Origin: a bacterium
GTDB taxonomy: Bacteria; Verrucomicrobiota; Verrucomicrobiia; Limisphaerales; J093
Direction of reading: 5' to 3'
Length of the DNA: 6,302 nt
Assembly: GCA_021784265.1 (NCBI GenBank)
Contig: JAJXTA010000185.1
Span: 1 to 6,302, forward strand
Shown: in pieces, positions 1 to 5,759 of the stretch
How positions within the stretch are numbered: the first letter of the stretch is position 1
Layout: every line of letters begins with the position of its first letter
Notes under the pieces: model-generated
Database searches by the model: none
What the model saw: only the letters and a program-made list of their open reading frames with translations
Told to the model about the DNA's origin: nothing
Made by a program: the position numbers and the translations under genes

Positions 1-2
1 GG

Positions 3-467
3 CGGCGGCCTGAGCTGCTCATTATCGGCTACGGCAACGAGCTGCGCGGCGACGACGCCCGCGGCCCGCGCGCCGCCCGCGCCGCCGCCGCCTGGGCCTT
101 GCCCGGTGTGCGCGCCGTTGCCTGCCCGCAGCTCACCCCCGAGTGGTCGGCGGCGGTGGCGGAGGCCCGGGCGGTGGTGTTCGTGGACGCCGCGGTGGCG
201 GGCGCGGGTCAGCCCGTTGAGGCCAGCCCTCTCGCCCCCGCCCCGGGCGCGCCCAGCCTGGCCCACACCGGCGACCCCCAGACCCTGCTGGGCTTGGCGG
301 CGCGCTTGTACGGGCGTTGCCCGCCCGCCTGGGGTTTGACGATTCCCGGGGTCGATTTCGAGTTCGGCGAACGCCTCTCGCCGGTGGCCGAGCGGAATCT
401 GGCCGCGGCGTTGGACCGGCTCCGGACCCTTTGCGGTGAGCATTGCGAAACCCCACAACCCACATGA
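3..467 (+). CDS. [NiFe]-hydrogenase maturation protease (HyaD/HybD/HycI family), 5' end outside the window
   Basis: This family of cytoplasmic endopeptidases removes the C-terminal peptide of the [NiFe]-hydrogenase large subunit once nickel has been inserted. The reading frame is open from base 3 and gives 154 visible residues. It opens with LLIIGYGNELRGDDARG (about residues 5-21), the family's N-terminal motif (G-N-x-L-x-x-D-D/E). The three residues that bind nickel in HybD have counterparts here: an acidic residue at 17/18, D62 in VVFVDAA, and H88 in SLAHTGDP. The length is close to the usual 150-170 residues, so only a few N-terminal residues are missing. The true start lies just left of the window; the GTG at 99 falls inside the fold and is not the start. 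The family normally sits at the end of a hydrogenase operon, so structural genes are expected upstream (inference). The family call is firm; the hydrogenase class it serves cannot be told. Confidence 0.88.
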   Translation, partial: RRPELLIIGYGNELRGDDARGPRAARAAAAWALPGVRAVACPQLTPEWSAAVAEARAVVFVDAAVAGAGQPVEASPLAPAPGAPSLAHTGDPQTLLGLAARLYGRCPPAWGLTIPGVDFEFGERLSPVAERNLAAALDRLRTLCGEHCETPQPT

Positions 468-2497
468 CTCGAAAGCATTCTCGGAGACGCCCGCCCTGGG
501 CGGTTGGTAGCGGCGTCGCCGCCCTCCTCGGCCTGAGCCTGGTCGCCGGCGGCGCGCGGTTGGCGGCGGCCCCCTCGCTCACCGAGCCACGCCCCACCCC
601 GCCGCCCGCGGTCTGGCGTCAACGGTCCGCGCCGGCGCCCCCACCGGCCCGCCGGGCTTCCTCCGCCGCGGTCCAACCCGTGCCGTACACGATCGGCAAC
701 CCGACCGACGAGGAGCAGCTCTTCGTCGAGCTGATCAACTGGGGGCGGGCGAACCCCGCCGCCGAAGGCCAGGCCTTTCTGACCACCACCGACCCGGACG
801 TGGTGGGCAACTACGATTTTTTCCATGTGGACCTCGGGGTGATGGCGGCCCAGTTCGCCCTGCTCCCTCCCGCGCCGCCGCTCTCGCTCAACGCCGCCCT
901 CACCGCCGCCGCCCGCGGGCACAGCGCCGACATGCTCACCAACGCTTTCCAGGGGCACAACGGCACCGACGGCAGCACGTTCGAGGACCGGATTACGGCC
1001 CAGGGCTACGTCTGGGGGGCGGTGGCCGAGAATGTCTTCGCCTATGGCAAATCGGTGTGGGAATCGCATGCGGGGTTTGATGTGGATTGGGGCAACGGCA
1101 CCAACGGCATGCAGACACCGCCGGGCCATCGCATCAACCTGCACAATCCAGTCTATCATGAGATCGGTGTCGGCGTCGTGCACGGCACCAACGGCCCGGT
1201 GGGGCCGCTGCTGGTCACCGAGGACTTTGCCAGCACCTTCAACCCGCCCGCCTTCGTCACCGGCGTCGCCTACTACGACCTCAACACCAACGCCTTTTAT
1301 GATCTGGGGGAAGGGCTGAGCGGCGTCCAGGTGCGCGTGGCCGGCGCCGGCTTCTTCGCGGTCACCACCAACTCCGGCGGCTATTCGGTCCCCGTCCCCG
1401 GGGATGGGACCTACGCGGTGACGTTCTCGGCGCCCGGCTTGCCCGATCACCCAACGACCGTGACGGTGACCAATGGCCAGAACGTGAAGCTGGATTACGC
1501 GCCGCCCTACACCGCGCCGCGGGTGACTGGCCCGCCCGTGGCGCCGCTGGGTCAGACCACGTTCTACCAATTCTCGGCGGTCGGAGCGGCCCAAGCCTAC
1601 CAGTGGCGGCAGGTCCAGCGCCTGGCCACCAATGTGGTCGAGACCGGCGACGGCGGCTTGGGCGATTTCACCGTCGTCGTCTCGTCGGGCTACACCGTCT
1701 TGGCGAGCGACCCCAGCTTGGGGAACGGGCAATTCTTTCACTTGGTTCAGCCGCTGCCGGCGCCTCAAACCCTCCAACTGAATCTGGCGCTCTATCCCGG
1801 CACCAACGCCACCGTGGGGTTCCTCAGCCGCTTGGGCTGGGCCTCGACCGGGCAAGTGGCCCGGGCCCAAATCTCCCTCGACCAAGGCGCCTCGTGGCGG
1901 GACCTCTGGTCCCAGACGGGCGACGGCGGCCGCGGTCAGGCCACCTTTCAACCCCAGGGCCTCTCGTTGGCGCCCTTTGCCGGCAACGAGGTCCGTCTGC
2001 GGTTTGTCTACGACTTCCTGGGGCCGTTCTTCTTCAACCAGACCACCACCGATGTCGGGTGGGCCCTGCAGAATATCACGGTCGCGGGGGCGGACGTTCT
2101 GCTGGCGCCGGTGATCGGCGCGGTGACGGAGACCAACTCCTTCGCGTTCACCCCCGCCGTCGCCGGTAACTACCTGTTGCAGGTCCGCCCCATGATCTCC
2201 GGCCATTACCTCGATTGGGGACCTCGCGCGCCGGTCGCGGCCGCGGCCGGGGTGCCACCGACGGCGCGGGTCAAGATCCTCTCCGTCCAGCTCGGCGGCG
2301 GGAATCAGGTGCGGTTCTCCTTCGTGGTCCTGTCCGGCACGGCCAGCCAATACCACCTCGAGAGCGCCCCAACGCCGGCGGGGGCCTGGACCACCGACGC
2401 CGGTGCGGTGGTGACCGCGGCGGAGGCCAGCCAGTTCAACGTGACCACCGCCCTCGCTCCGGCCGCGCGGCGTTATTATCGCATCCGGGGTGATTGA
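464..2497 (+). CDS. Secreted CAP/SCP-domain protein with SdrD-B-like module and C-terminal beta domains
   Basis: This 677-residue protein is predicted to be exported. It starts with a basic stretch (RKHSRRR) and a hydrophobic core (about residues 12-36), then a Pro/Ala/Arg-rich linker. Residues about 88-260 form a CAP (SCP/PR-1) domain. H153 (ARGHSADM), E189 (AENVFAY), H222 (PGHRINL) and E233 (YHEIGVGV) match the conserved His/Glu cavity residues. Residues about 264-346 resemble an SdrD-B/Cna-B-type module; D272, N274, N276, D280 and E283 (DLNTNAFYDLGEG) look like a calcium loop. Residues about 350-595 are beta-rich and unassigned. Residues about 598-677 resemble a C-terminal domain common in verrucomicrobial exported proteins, ending YYRIRGD. 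The ATG at 464 overlaps the previous stop (ATGA). A TTG at 443 in the same frame would add seven residues, but GGTGAG at 435-440 is too close to it and too far from the ATG. CAP proteins vary in role (lipid binding, protease, matrix adhesion), so the biological role is unknown. Confidence 0.87.
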   Translation: MTRKHSRRRPPWAVGSGVAALLGLSLVAGGARLAAAPSLTEPRPTPPPAVWRQRSAPAPPPARRASSAAVQPVPYTIGNPTDEEQLFVELINWGRANPAAEGQAFLTTTDPDVVGNYDFFHVDLGVMAAQFALLPPAPPLSLNAALTAAARGHSADMLTNAFQGHNGTDGSTFEDRITAQGYVWGAVAENVFAYGKSVWESHAGFDVDWGNGTNGMQTPPGHRINLHNPVYHEIGVGVVHGTNGPVGPLLVTEDFASTFNPPAFVTGVAYYDLNTNAFYDLGEGLSGVQVRVAGAGFFAVTTNSGGYSVPVPGDGTYAVTFSAPGLPDHPTTVTVTNGQNVKLDYAPPYTAPRVTGPPVAPLGQTTFYQFSAVGAAQAYQWRQVQRLATNVVETGDGGLGDFTVVVSSGYTVLASDPSLGNGQFFHLVQPLPAPQTLQLNLALYPGTNATVGFLSRLGWASTGQVARAQISLDQGASWRDLWSQTGDGGRGQATFQPQGLSLAPFAGNEVRLRFVYDFLGPFFFNQTTTDVGWALQNITVAGADVLLAPVIGAVTETNSFAFTPAVAGNYLLQVRPMISGHYLDWGPRAPVAAAAGVPPTARVKILSVQLGGGNQVRFSFVVLSGTASQYHLESAPTPAGAWTTDAGAVVTAAEASQFNVTTALAPAARRYYRIRGD

Positions 2498-2536
2498 CGC
2501 CTCTCCGTTACGGTGCGCCCGTGTGGCCGCGGCGGC

Positions 2537-2608
2537 GGATTCGACGACCGCTTTGGGCAGTGTCACTTGCCGCTCCGCGGTCACCTTGCTCGTTTCTTAC
2601 TTTGGCAA
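2537..2608 (-). pseudogene. Broken N-terminus of an AbrB/MazE-type swapped-hairpin antitoxin
   Basis: Read on the minus strand from a TTG at 2608, the frame gives MPK, a TAA stop (2599-2597), then ETSKVTAERQVTLPKAVVES. The stretch SKVTAERQVTLPKAVVE fits the N-terminal consensus of SpoVT/AbrB-type antitoxins (KVT-x-K-G/R-Q-VTLPK-x-VRE), with K changed to E. After VVES the similarity ends where the expected LGLKPGD-like part should begin, and the frame simply runs on antisense to the CAP gene. An intact-looking Shine-Dalgarno sequence sits six bases before the TTG. A GTG at 2584 could still initiate inside the motif. No toxin gene follows. I read it as a relic of a toxin-antitoxin operon cut off by later rearrangement. 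The match is short (about 17 residues), so chance is not excluded. Confidence 0.45.
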
Positions 2609-2621
2609 GGATCACCTCCTT
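2609..2621 (-). promoter_or_regulatory. Perfect extended Shine-Dalgarno sequence
   Basis: The minus strand reads AAGGAGGTGATCC, fully complementary to the 3' end of 16S rRNA. It is followed after six bases (measured from AAGGAGG) by a TTG at 2608 that opens the antitoxin-like frame. Such an extended match is rare by chance and supports the view that a gene once began here. No intact gene uses it now. Confidence 0.6.
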
Positions 2622-2657
2622 GTCTAGTGCCTAGGCGCAACCCTGGGCTTGGTGCCG

Positions 2658-2674
2658 CAGCCCCCGCGGGGCTG
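2658..2674. terminator. Hairpin between converging genes, possible bidirectional terminator
   Basis: A perfect 7-bp stem (CAGCCCC / GGGGCTG) encloses a 3-base loop (CGC). It lies 37 bases beyond the stop of the HD gene and 160 bases beyond the stop of the CAP gene, between two converging transcripts. There is no T-run on either side, so it is not a classical intrinsic terminator. Its role in ending transcription is inferred from position only. Confidence 0.3.
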
Positions 2675-2710
2675 GGTGGACTCCTCCGCGCGGCCGGGGT
2701 CGTGGTCCGG

Positions 2711-4255
2711 TCAGTCCGGGACGACCGACTGAGGAATCTCTCGCCGAACGTCCTCGGCGATCGCGTCGCGGGTGAGTTCCAGGCCGAAGCGCTCTTTGAG
2801 GAGGCCCACCGCGCTCTGGACCAGCGCTGCTCGGACGGGCCGTTCGGGCGGGCCGAAGACGAAGCGCTGGGCGTAGTATTGCTGGTAGGTGTCCACCGAT
2901 TGGGCGATGGGAATCACGGTCTCGAGTTTCGCTAGCCGTGGACTGGCGCTAAGGGACGCCAAGTTCACGGTGGCATCGCCGGCCTTCTTGAAGGAGGGGT
3001 CTCGCGGGATGTCGATCCAGACCCCGTACCGGCTCACCGTGGCGCCGCACCGGGACCGGATTGCGTGCGCCAGCGCTCGGAGTTCGCCTCGATTCGTTCG
3101 GAGGTTGTAAAACTGGGCGTAGCCGGCCCTTTGTGTCGGATCGTCGAAGTTGCGCACGGTGTTCCGTGAAATGGTCAGGACGCGCTTGAGGAGCCGGCGG
3201 TAGAGCAAATCGTGGATCGCTCGGTGCGCCACCGACGCCGGACGATGGCGATAGGCTTCACCGAAGAAGTCGAGATCCGTCAGGTACAGAAAGTCAGCGG
3301 CGCTGGCGAGGTTGAACCCGCCGAACGCCGAGTTCCGCTTGAAGGCAAGGCCGCGGTCGCGGAAGTACTCGAACACCCCTTTGACCATGCAGTCGCAGGC
3401 GCGCACTTTGTGGTGGTGATAGACGCTGGCGAAAAGTGTGGCCCGCGCGAAAAGGAGCTGCTGGATGGCGTTGTACCCGCCGCGATGCACCACCAAGCGC
3501 CGATAGGTTCGTCCGCTCGTGCGCTCACTCGCGATGCTCAGGCAATGCAGCAGGCGGTCGATGTCCACGGCGAGCTCGATCCCTGAGGCGCGTCCGTCCC
3601 GCGGAAAGTAGTCGAGTTTGTCAGCGTCCATCGGGCCGCTGATAATATCCGCTTCGAACTGTCGGGCCGGGGCGGCCCTCCCGAGAATGAGCGGAGCAAA
3701 GTCGTCCACCCCGACCTCCAGCCCGGGGTGCCGGGCCCTGAGCTGAGCGAAAAACTCTCGAAACGGAGCCGAGGCTGCAATGAGGTACGACAGCACTTCC
3801 CCGGCACCCTTGCCTTGGAACTCGCCCCCAGCGCCCAGCAGGCCCTTGAGGTCGGAGCGCAGCTCGTAGATCTCCTCGCTGGTGTGCGAAAACGCCGAGT
3901 GCCCGGTGTCGTGTAGGAGCGCCGCCAAGCGCACTTTCTGTTCGGTTCTCCGGTCGGCGTCCTTGGGGTGGCGGTGGCTCAGCGCCCTCGCGATCCGGCC
4001 GGCCAGATGCATGACGCCGACCGTGTGTTCGAAGCGGCTGTGGGTGGCGGACGGGTAGGTGGCCGATACGAACCCGGTTTGGTGAATCTGGCGCAGTCGC
4101 TGCAACAGCGGGCTGTCCAACAGCCCGGCCTCGTGGGGATAAACCTCAACGGTTCCCCACAGGGGGTCGTGAACAAACTTGCTCTTCCCCGTGGTGCCCG
4201 CGGCGTCCGCCAGATGCAGGCGAACGAACCTCCCCACCTTCTCGCGCAACGCCAC
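2711..4255 (-). CDS. SAMHD1-like HD-domain phosphohydrolase (probable dNTP triphosphohydrolase)
   Basis: This 514-residue protein has an HD-superfamily metal-dependent phosphohydrolase domain over about residues 28-235. The opening HDPLWGTVEVYPHEAGLLDSP and QRLRQIHQTG resemble the SAMHD1/dGTPase start (DPIHG, IDTP, QRLR-I-Q-G). The catalytic residues of human SAMHD1 can be placed: R74 and H77 in THSRFEHTVG (R164, H167), H115-D116 in LLHDTGHSAFSH (H206-D207), and D212-K213, Y216 and D220 in DADKLDYFPRD (D311-K312, Y315, D319). The site therefore looks complete. The likely reaction is hydrolysis of dNTPs to deoxynucleosides and triphosphate in the cytoplasm; the true substrate is not shown by the sequence. 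About 280 further residues follow without a motif I know. The start is a GTG preceded at six bases by GGGAGGGG. The gene lies 25 bases downstream of the 131-residue gene on the same strand and is probably cotranscribed with it. Confidence 0.88.
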   Translation of the reverse strand: MALREKVGRFVRLHLADAAGTTGKSKFVHDPLWGTVEVYPHEAGLLDSPLLQRLRQIHQTGFVSATYPSATHSRFEHTVGVMHLAGRIARALSHRHPKDADRRTEQKVRLAALLHDTGHSAFSHTSEEIYELRSDLKGLLGAGGEFQGKGAGEVLSYLIAASAPFREFFAQLRARHPGLEVGVDDFAPLILGRAAPARQFEADIISGPMDADKLDYFPRDGRASGIELAVDIDRLLHCLSIASERTSGRTYRRLVVHRGGYNAIQQLLFARATLFASVYHHHKVRACDCMVKGVFEYFRDRGLAFKRNSAFGGFNLASAADFLYLTDLDFFGEAYRHRPASVAHRAIHDLLYRRLLKRVLTISRNTVRNFDDPTQRAGYAQFYNLRTNRGELRALAHAIRSRCGATVSRYGVWIDIPRDPSFKKAGDATVNLASLSASPRLAKLETVIPIAQSVDTYQQYYAQRFVFGPPERPVRAALVQSAVGLLKERFGLELTRDAIAEDVRREIPQSVVPD

Positions 4256-4261
4256 GATCGG

Positions 4262-4269
4262 CCCCTCCC
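4262..4269 (-). promoter_or_regulatory. Ribosome binding site fixing the GTG start of the HD gene
   Basis: The minus strand reads GGGAGGGG six bases before the GTG at 4255, in the 25-base gap between the two operon genes. It supports this GTG over the later in-frame GTG at codon 7. Confidence 0.65.
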
Positions 4270-4280
4270 GGAGAACAGCC

Positions 4281-4676
4281 CTACGCCACGATCTTCAACC
4301 CCGCCTCGACCGCTCGCGCCAACCGCTTCACCAGGGGTTTCCTCCGCCCGAGCTTGGGTTCGATGAACTTCGTGTACCGGCTGCCCAAGGCCGTGGAAAC
4401 TTCATACACCACTAAGTCGGGGTTAAGCCTCCCGATCAGCCGGCACTGTTGGAGCGATTCGAAGGCGTCGGCCAGCGCCTTCGACCTGGGCTCCGGCCCG
4501 TCAGGATCAAACGGATAGCTCTCGGCCAGCGCCCGATACTCCCGCCGCCGCAACAACCGGTAAAAAACCCCCATGAGCTCGCTTTCGGTCGTCTTGAATC
4601 TTAGTTGCGGCCGGCTGAAGTTCGCGAACACGGCGTTCAACAATTCGTCACCGTAGAGTTGTAGCGAAGCGCTCAT
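4281..4676 (-). CDS. Small protein of unknown family, first gene of the HD operon
   Basis: I do not recognise this 131-residue protein. It has no signal peptide or membrane segment, so it should be cytoplasmic. The sequence looks mainly helical and is rich in Arg and Lys. Residues about 70-105 (AFESLQQCRLIGRLNPDLVVYEVS, split as residues 71-93) have the look of a winged-helix end: a helix, a 'cRLIGR' turn, then a strand pair. The C-terminus (KLGRRKPLVKRLARAVEAG) is strongly basic. A nucleic-acid-binding or partner role is therefore possible, but this is a guess from composition. The ATG at 4676 is the first possible start, since an in-frame TGA lies at 4688-4686. It has no clear Shine-Dalgarno sequence. 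The HD gene starts 25 bases after its stop, and a strong promoter lies about 50 bases upstream. Codon use is less GC-rich than in the flanking genes. Coding status is supported by the tight operon layout rather than by a known homologue. Confidence 0.68.
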   Translation of the reverse strand: MSASLQLYGDELLNAVFANFSRPQLRFKTTESELMGVFYRLLRRREYRALAESYPFDPDGPEPRSKALADAFESLQQCRLIGRLNPDLVVYEVSTALGSRYTKFIEPKLGRRKPLVKRLARAVEAGLKIVA

Positions 4677-4725
4677 AAGGCGATTTCATTTGTCCGTTCG
4701 ACGCTGCCTCATTACCATCAGGCCC

Positions 4726-4754
4726 ATTACACTGCGGCTGGGGGTGCTTGTCGA
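4726..4754 (-). promoter_or_regulatory. Sigma70-type promoter of the HD operon
   Basis: On the minus strand, TCGACA (4754-4749, five of six to TTGACA) and TGTAAT (4731-4726, five of six to TATAAT) are separated by exactly 17 bases. Transcription would begin near 4719, giving a leader of about 43 bases before the ATG at 4676. Position, strand and spacing all fit the two-gene operon. Sigma70-like promoters are expected in this type of bacterium, though this one is untested. Confidence 0.55.
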
Positions 4755-5045
4755 GCCATCTTTTCTCTGGCCTCTGCCGGGCTGGAGCCCTACACGGGGG
4801 GGCGTGAGGTCCAGTCGCAGGCGCTGAGAGACCCCAGGCGGCCAAGGCAAGGCATTAGCCATCGCGGGACGACACGGAGGCGAGGCTGCGTCGCGCCTGG
4901 GAGCGGCTGGAGCCAACCCGCCACGGGGTTTGCGGAAGAGGGCCGTGGGCGGTGACGCCGCCGCAACCTCGTCGGGAGCGACAGGGTGGATTTGGGCCGG
5001 GTGGCCGGGGTGGCGCCTGCGAGGCCGAACGGGCGGCGACCTGGG
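4755..5045. other. Intergenic stretch with no convincing gene
   Basis: This is the larger part of the 474-base gap between the divergent genes at 4676 (-) and 5151 (+). Several open frames exist on both strands, but all have Pro/Arg/Ala-rich translations without recognisable motifs, as expected of GC-rich non-coding DNA. GGCTGGAGCC occurs twice (4780-4789 and 4905-4914). The translation of the minus strand near 4686-4916 looks vaguely like dispersed repeat-derived hypothetical peptides seen in verrucomicrobial genomes, but I cannot verify this. No tRNA, CRISPR or insertion-sequence ends are seen. Confidence 0.5.
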
Positions 5046-5074
5046 GGCCCGCTCGCGGGCCGGGGTTTCCCCGG
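5046..5074. repeat. Two adjoining GC-rich hairpins
   Basis: The first hairpin is GGCCCG-CTCG-CGGGCC (5046-5061). The second is CCGGGG-TTT-CCCCGG (5060-5074). They share two bases, so they are mutually exclusive at their junction or stack tightly. They lie about 75-105 bases before the ATG at 5151. They could be an RNA structure in that gene's leader or a terminator-like block; no T-run follows. Confidence 0.4.
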
Positions 5075-5095
5075 GTCGCTCGGGGAGAACACTGA

Positions 5096-5116
5096 TCCTT
5101 ATCCACTTGATAAGGA
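5096..5116. repeat. Perfect 8-bp inverted repeat upstream of the 5151 gene
   Basis: TCCTTATC (5096-5103) and GATAAGGA (5109-5116) are perfect inverted repeats around a CACTT spacer. The block is 34 bases before the ATG at 5151 and is AT-richer than its surroundings. It could be an operator for a dimeric regulator or a leader hairpin. It contains TTATCCACT (5099-5107), one base from the DnaA box TTATCCACA. Confidence 0.45.
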
Positions 5117-5150
5117 ACCTCCCAGCCCCTAGTCTGCCCAGCGCCTCGCC

Positions 5151-5759
5151 ATGCGCGCCCGCTGGATCATGGTCCTAGGTTTGCTGGCCCTCCTGGGGCT
5201 CGGCGCGCTGGCGGTGCGCCCCGCCCGCTGCCGCCTCGCCGTCGCGTTCGTGCGCCGGGAACCGGCGGACCTGCTCGATGCCGCCGACCGGCCGCTGGAC
5301 CTCGTGACCTTGAGCGTGCGCAATCGAGACAGTCTGCCGCTGGTCTTTGACGACCAGCGCGCCGTGGTGGAGGCCAGGCTGGGCCGGCGCTGGGTGCGCA
5401 CGGAGAACGTGTGGTCGAATCAACGGTTGGAGCGTGCCGGCCTGCCAGCCAGCACCCGCGAGGTCCTCCTGGCGCTGCCGCGGGTCGCGGACGGTTGCCG
5501 GGTGCGCTTGCCGGCCACTCACGTGGACACCCTGGGCGATCACCTCCGACGCCTCTTCGGCATCGGCTGGCCCGAACCGCCCACGATGTTCGCCTACCGC
5601 CTCCAGCAGGCCGTGCACTGGGCGGGGCCGAGCTGGGTGTACTATTCACTCTGGCCCACGAACTGGCCCGGGCCGAGCACCCGCCGTTGGCAGTCGATCA
5701 CGGCGGCGGCGGACCTGCCCCCGGCCCTCGGTGGGGCCCCGGGACCACCCCCGCGCTGA
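5151..5759 (+). CDS. Membrane-anchored or exported protein of unknown function
   Basis: The product has 202 residues. It begins MRARW followed by a hydrophobic segment (about residues 6-22), then RPARCRLA, so it is either a signal peptide or a single N-terminal anchor. C27 is not in a good lipobox. Residues about 45-125 alternate polar and hydrophobic residues with phrases such as LVTLSVRNRDSLPLVF and VLLALPRVADGCRVRLP. This fits an Ig-like beta-sandwich of the kind seen in small exported proteins of Verrucomicrobia; that comparison is from memory and weak. Residues about 145-180 are rich in Trp, Tyr and Pro, and the C-terminus is low-complexity Pro/Gly/Ala. The ATG at 5151 directly precedes the signal-like segment. 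No good Shine-Dalgarno sequence is visible. The inverted repeats upstream may regulate it. No functional neighbour is evident. Confidence 0.72.
   Translation: MRARWIMVLGLLALLGLGALAVRPARCRLAVAFVRREPADLLDAADRPLDLVTLSVRNRDSLPLVFDDQRAVVEARLGRRWVRTENVWSNQRLERAGLPASTREVLLALPRVADGCRVRLPATHVDTLGDHLRRLFGIGWPEPPTMFAYRLQQAVHWAGPSWVYYSLWPTNWPGPSTRRWQSITAAADLPPALGGAPGPPPR

Noticed and set aside
209..2584. A 791-residue open frame on the minus strand, antisense to the CAP gene.
   Set aside because: It lies opposite a well-supported gene, has a low-complexity Gly/Arg/Ala-rich translation with no domains, and long antisense frames are common in GC-rich DNA. Only its first codons (2584-2537) look like a real protein relic.
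2609..2621. GGATCACCTCCTT on the plus strand, identical to the 3' end of 16S rRNA.
   Set aside because: The bases before it do not match the 16S 3' region. The complement is simply an extended Shine-Dalgarno sequence in front of a start codon.
2513..2935. A 140-residue plus-strand frame covering the intergenic region and the end of the HD gene.
   Set aside because: Most of it is antisense to the HD gene, and its translation has no recognisable motif.
3212..3586. A 124-residue plus-strand frame inside the HD gene.
   Set aside because: It is antisense to the conserved HD protein and has no independent support.
4790..5106. Overlapping minus-strand frames in the spacer (Pro/Arg-rich).
   Set aside because: They give several competing frames with similar composition and no domain, typical of non-coding GC-rich DNA.
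5046..5116. Replication origin, suggested by a DnaA-like box and inverted repeats.
   Set aside because: There is only one imperfect box, no AT-rich unwinding element, and no dnaA or dnaN gene nearby.
4930..5178. An 82-residue plus-strand frame in the spacer, overlapping the 5151 gene.
   Set aside because: It has low-complexity Gly/Arg/Ala composition, no ribosome binding site and no motif.
5167..5649. Antisense frames of 147-160 residues opposite the 5151 gene.
   Set aside because: They are shadows of the plus-strand gene, which has a proper signal-like N-terminus.
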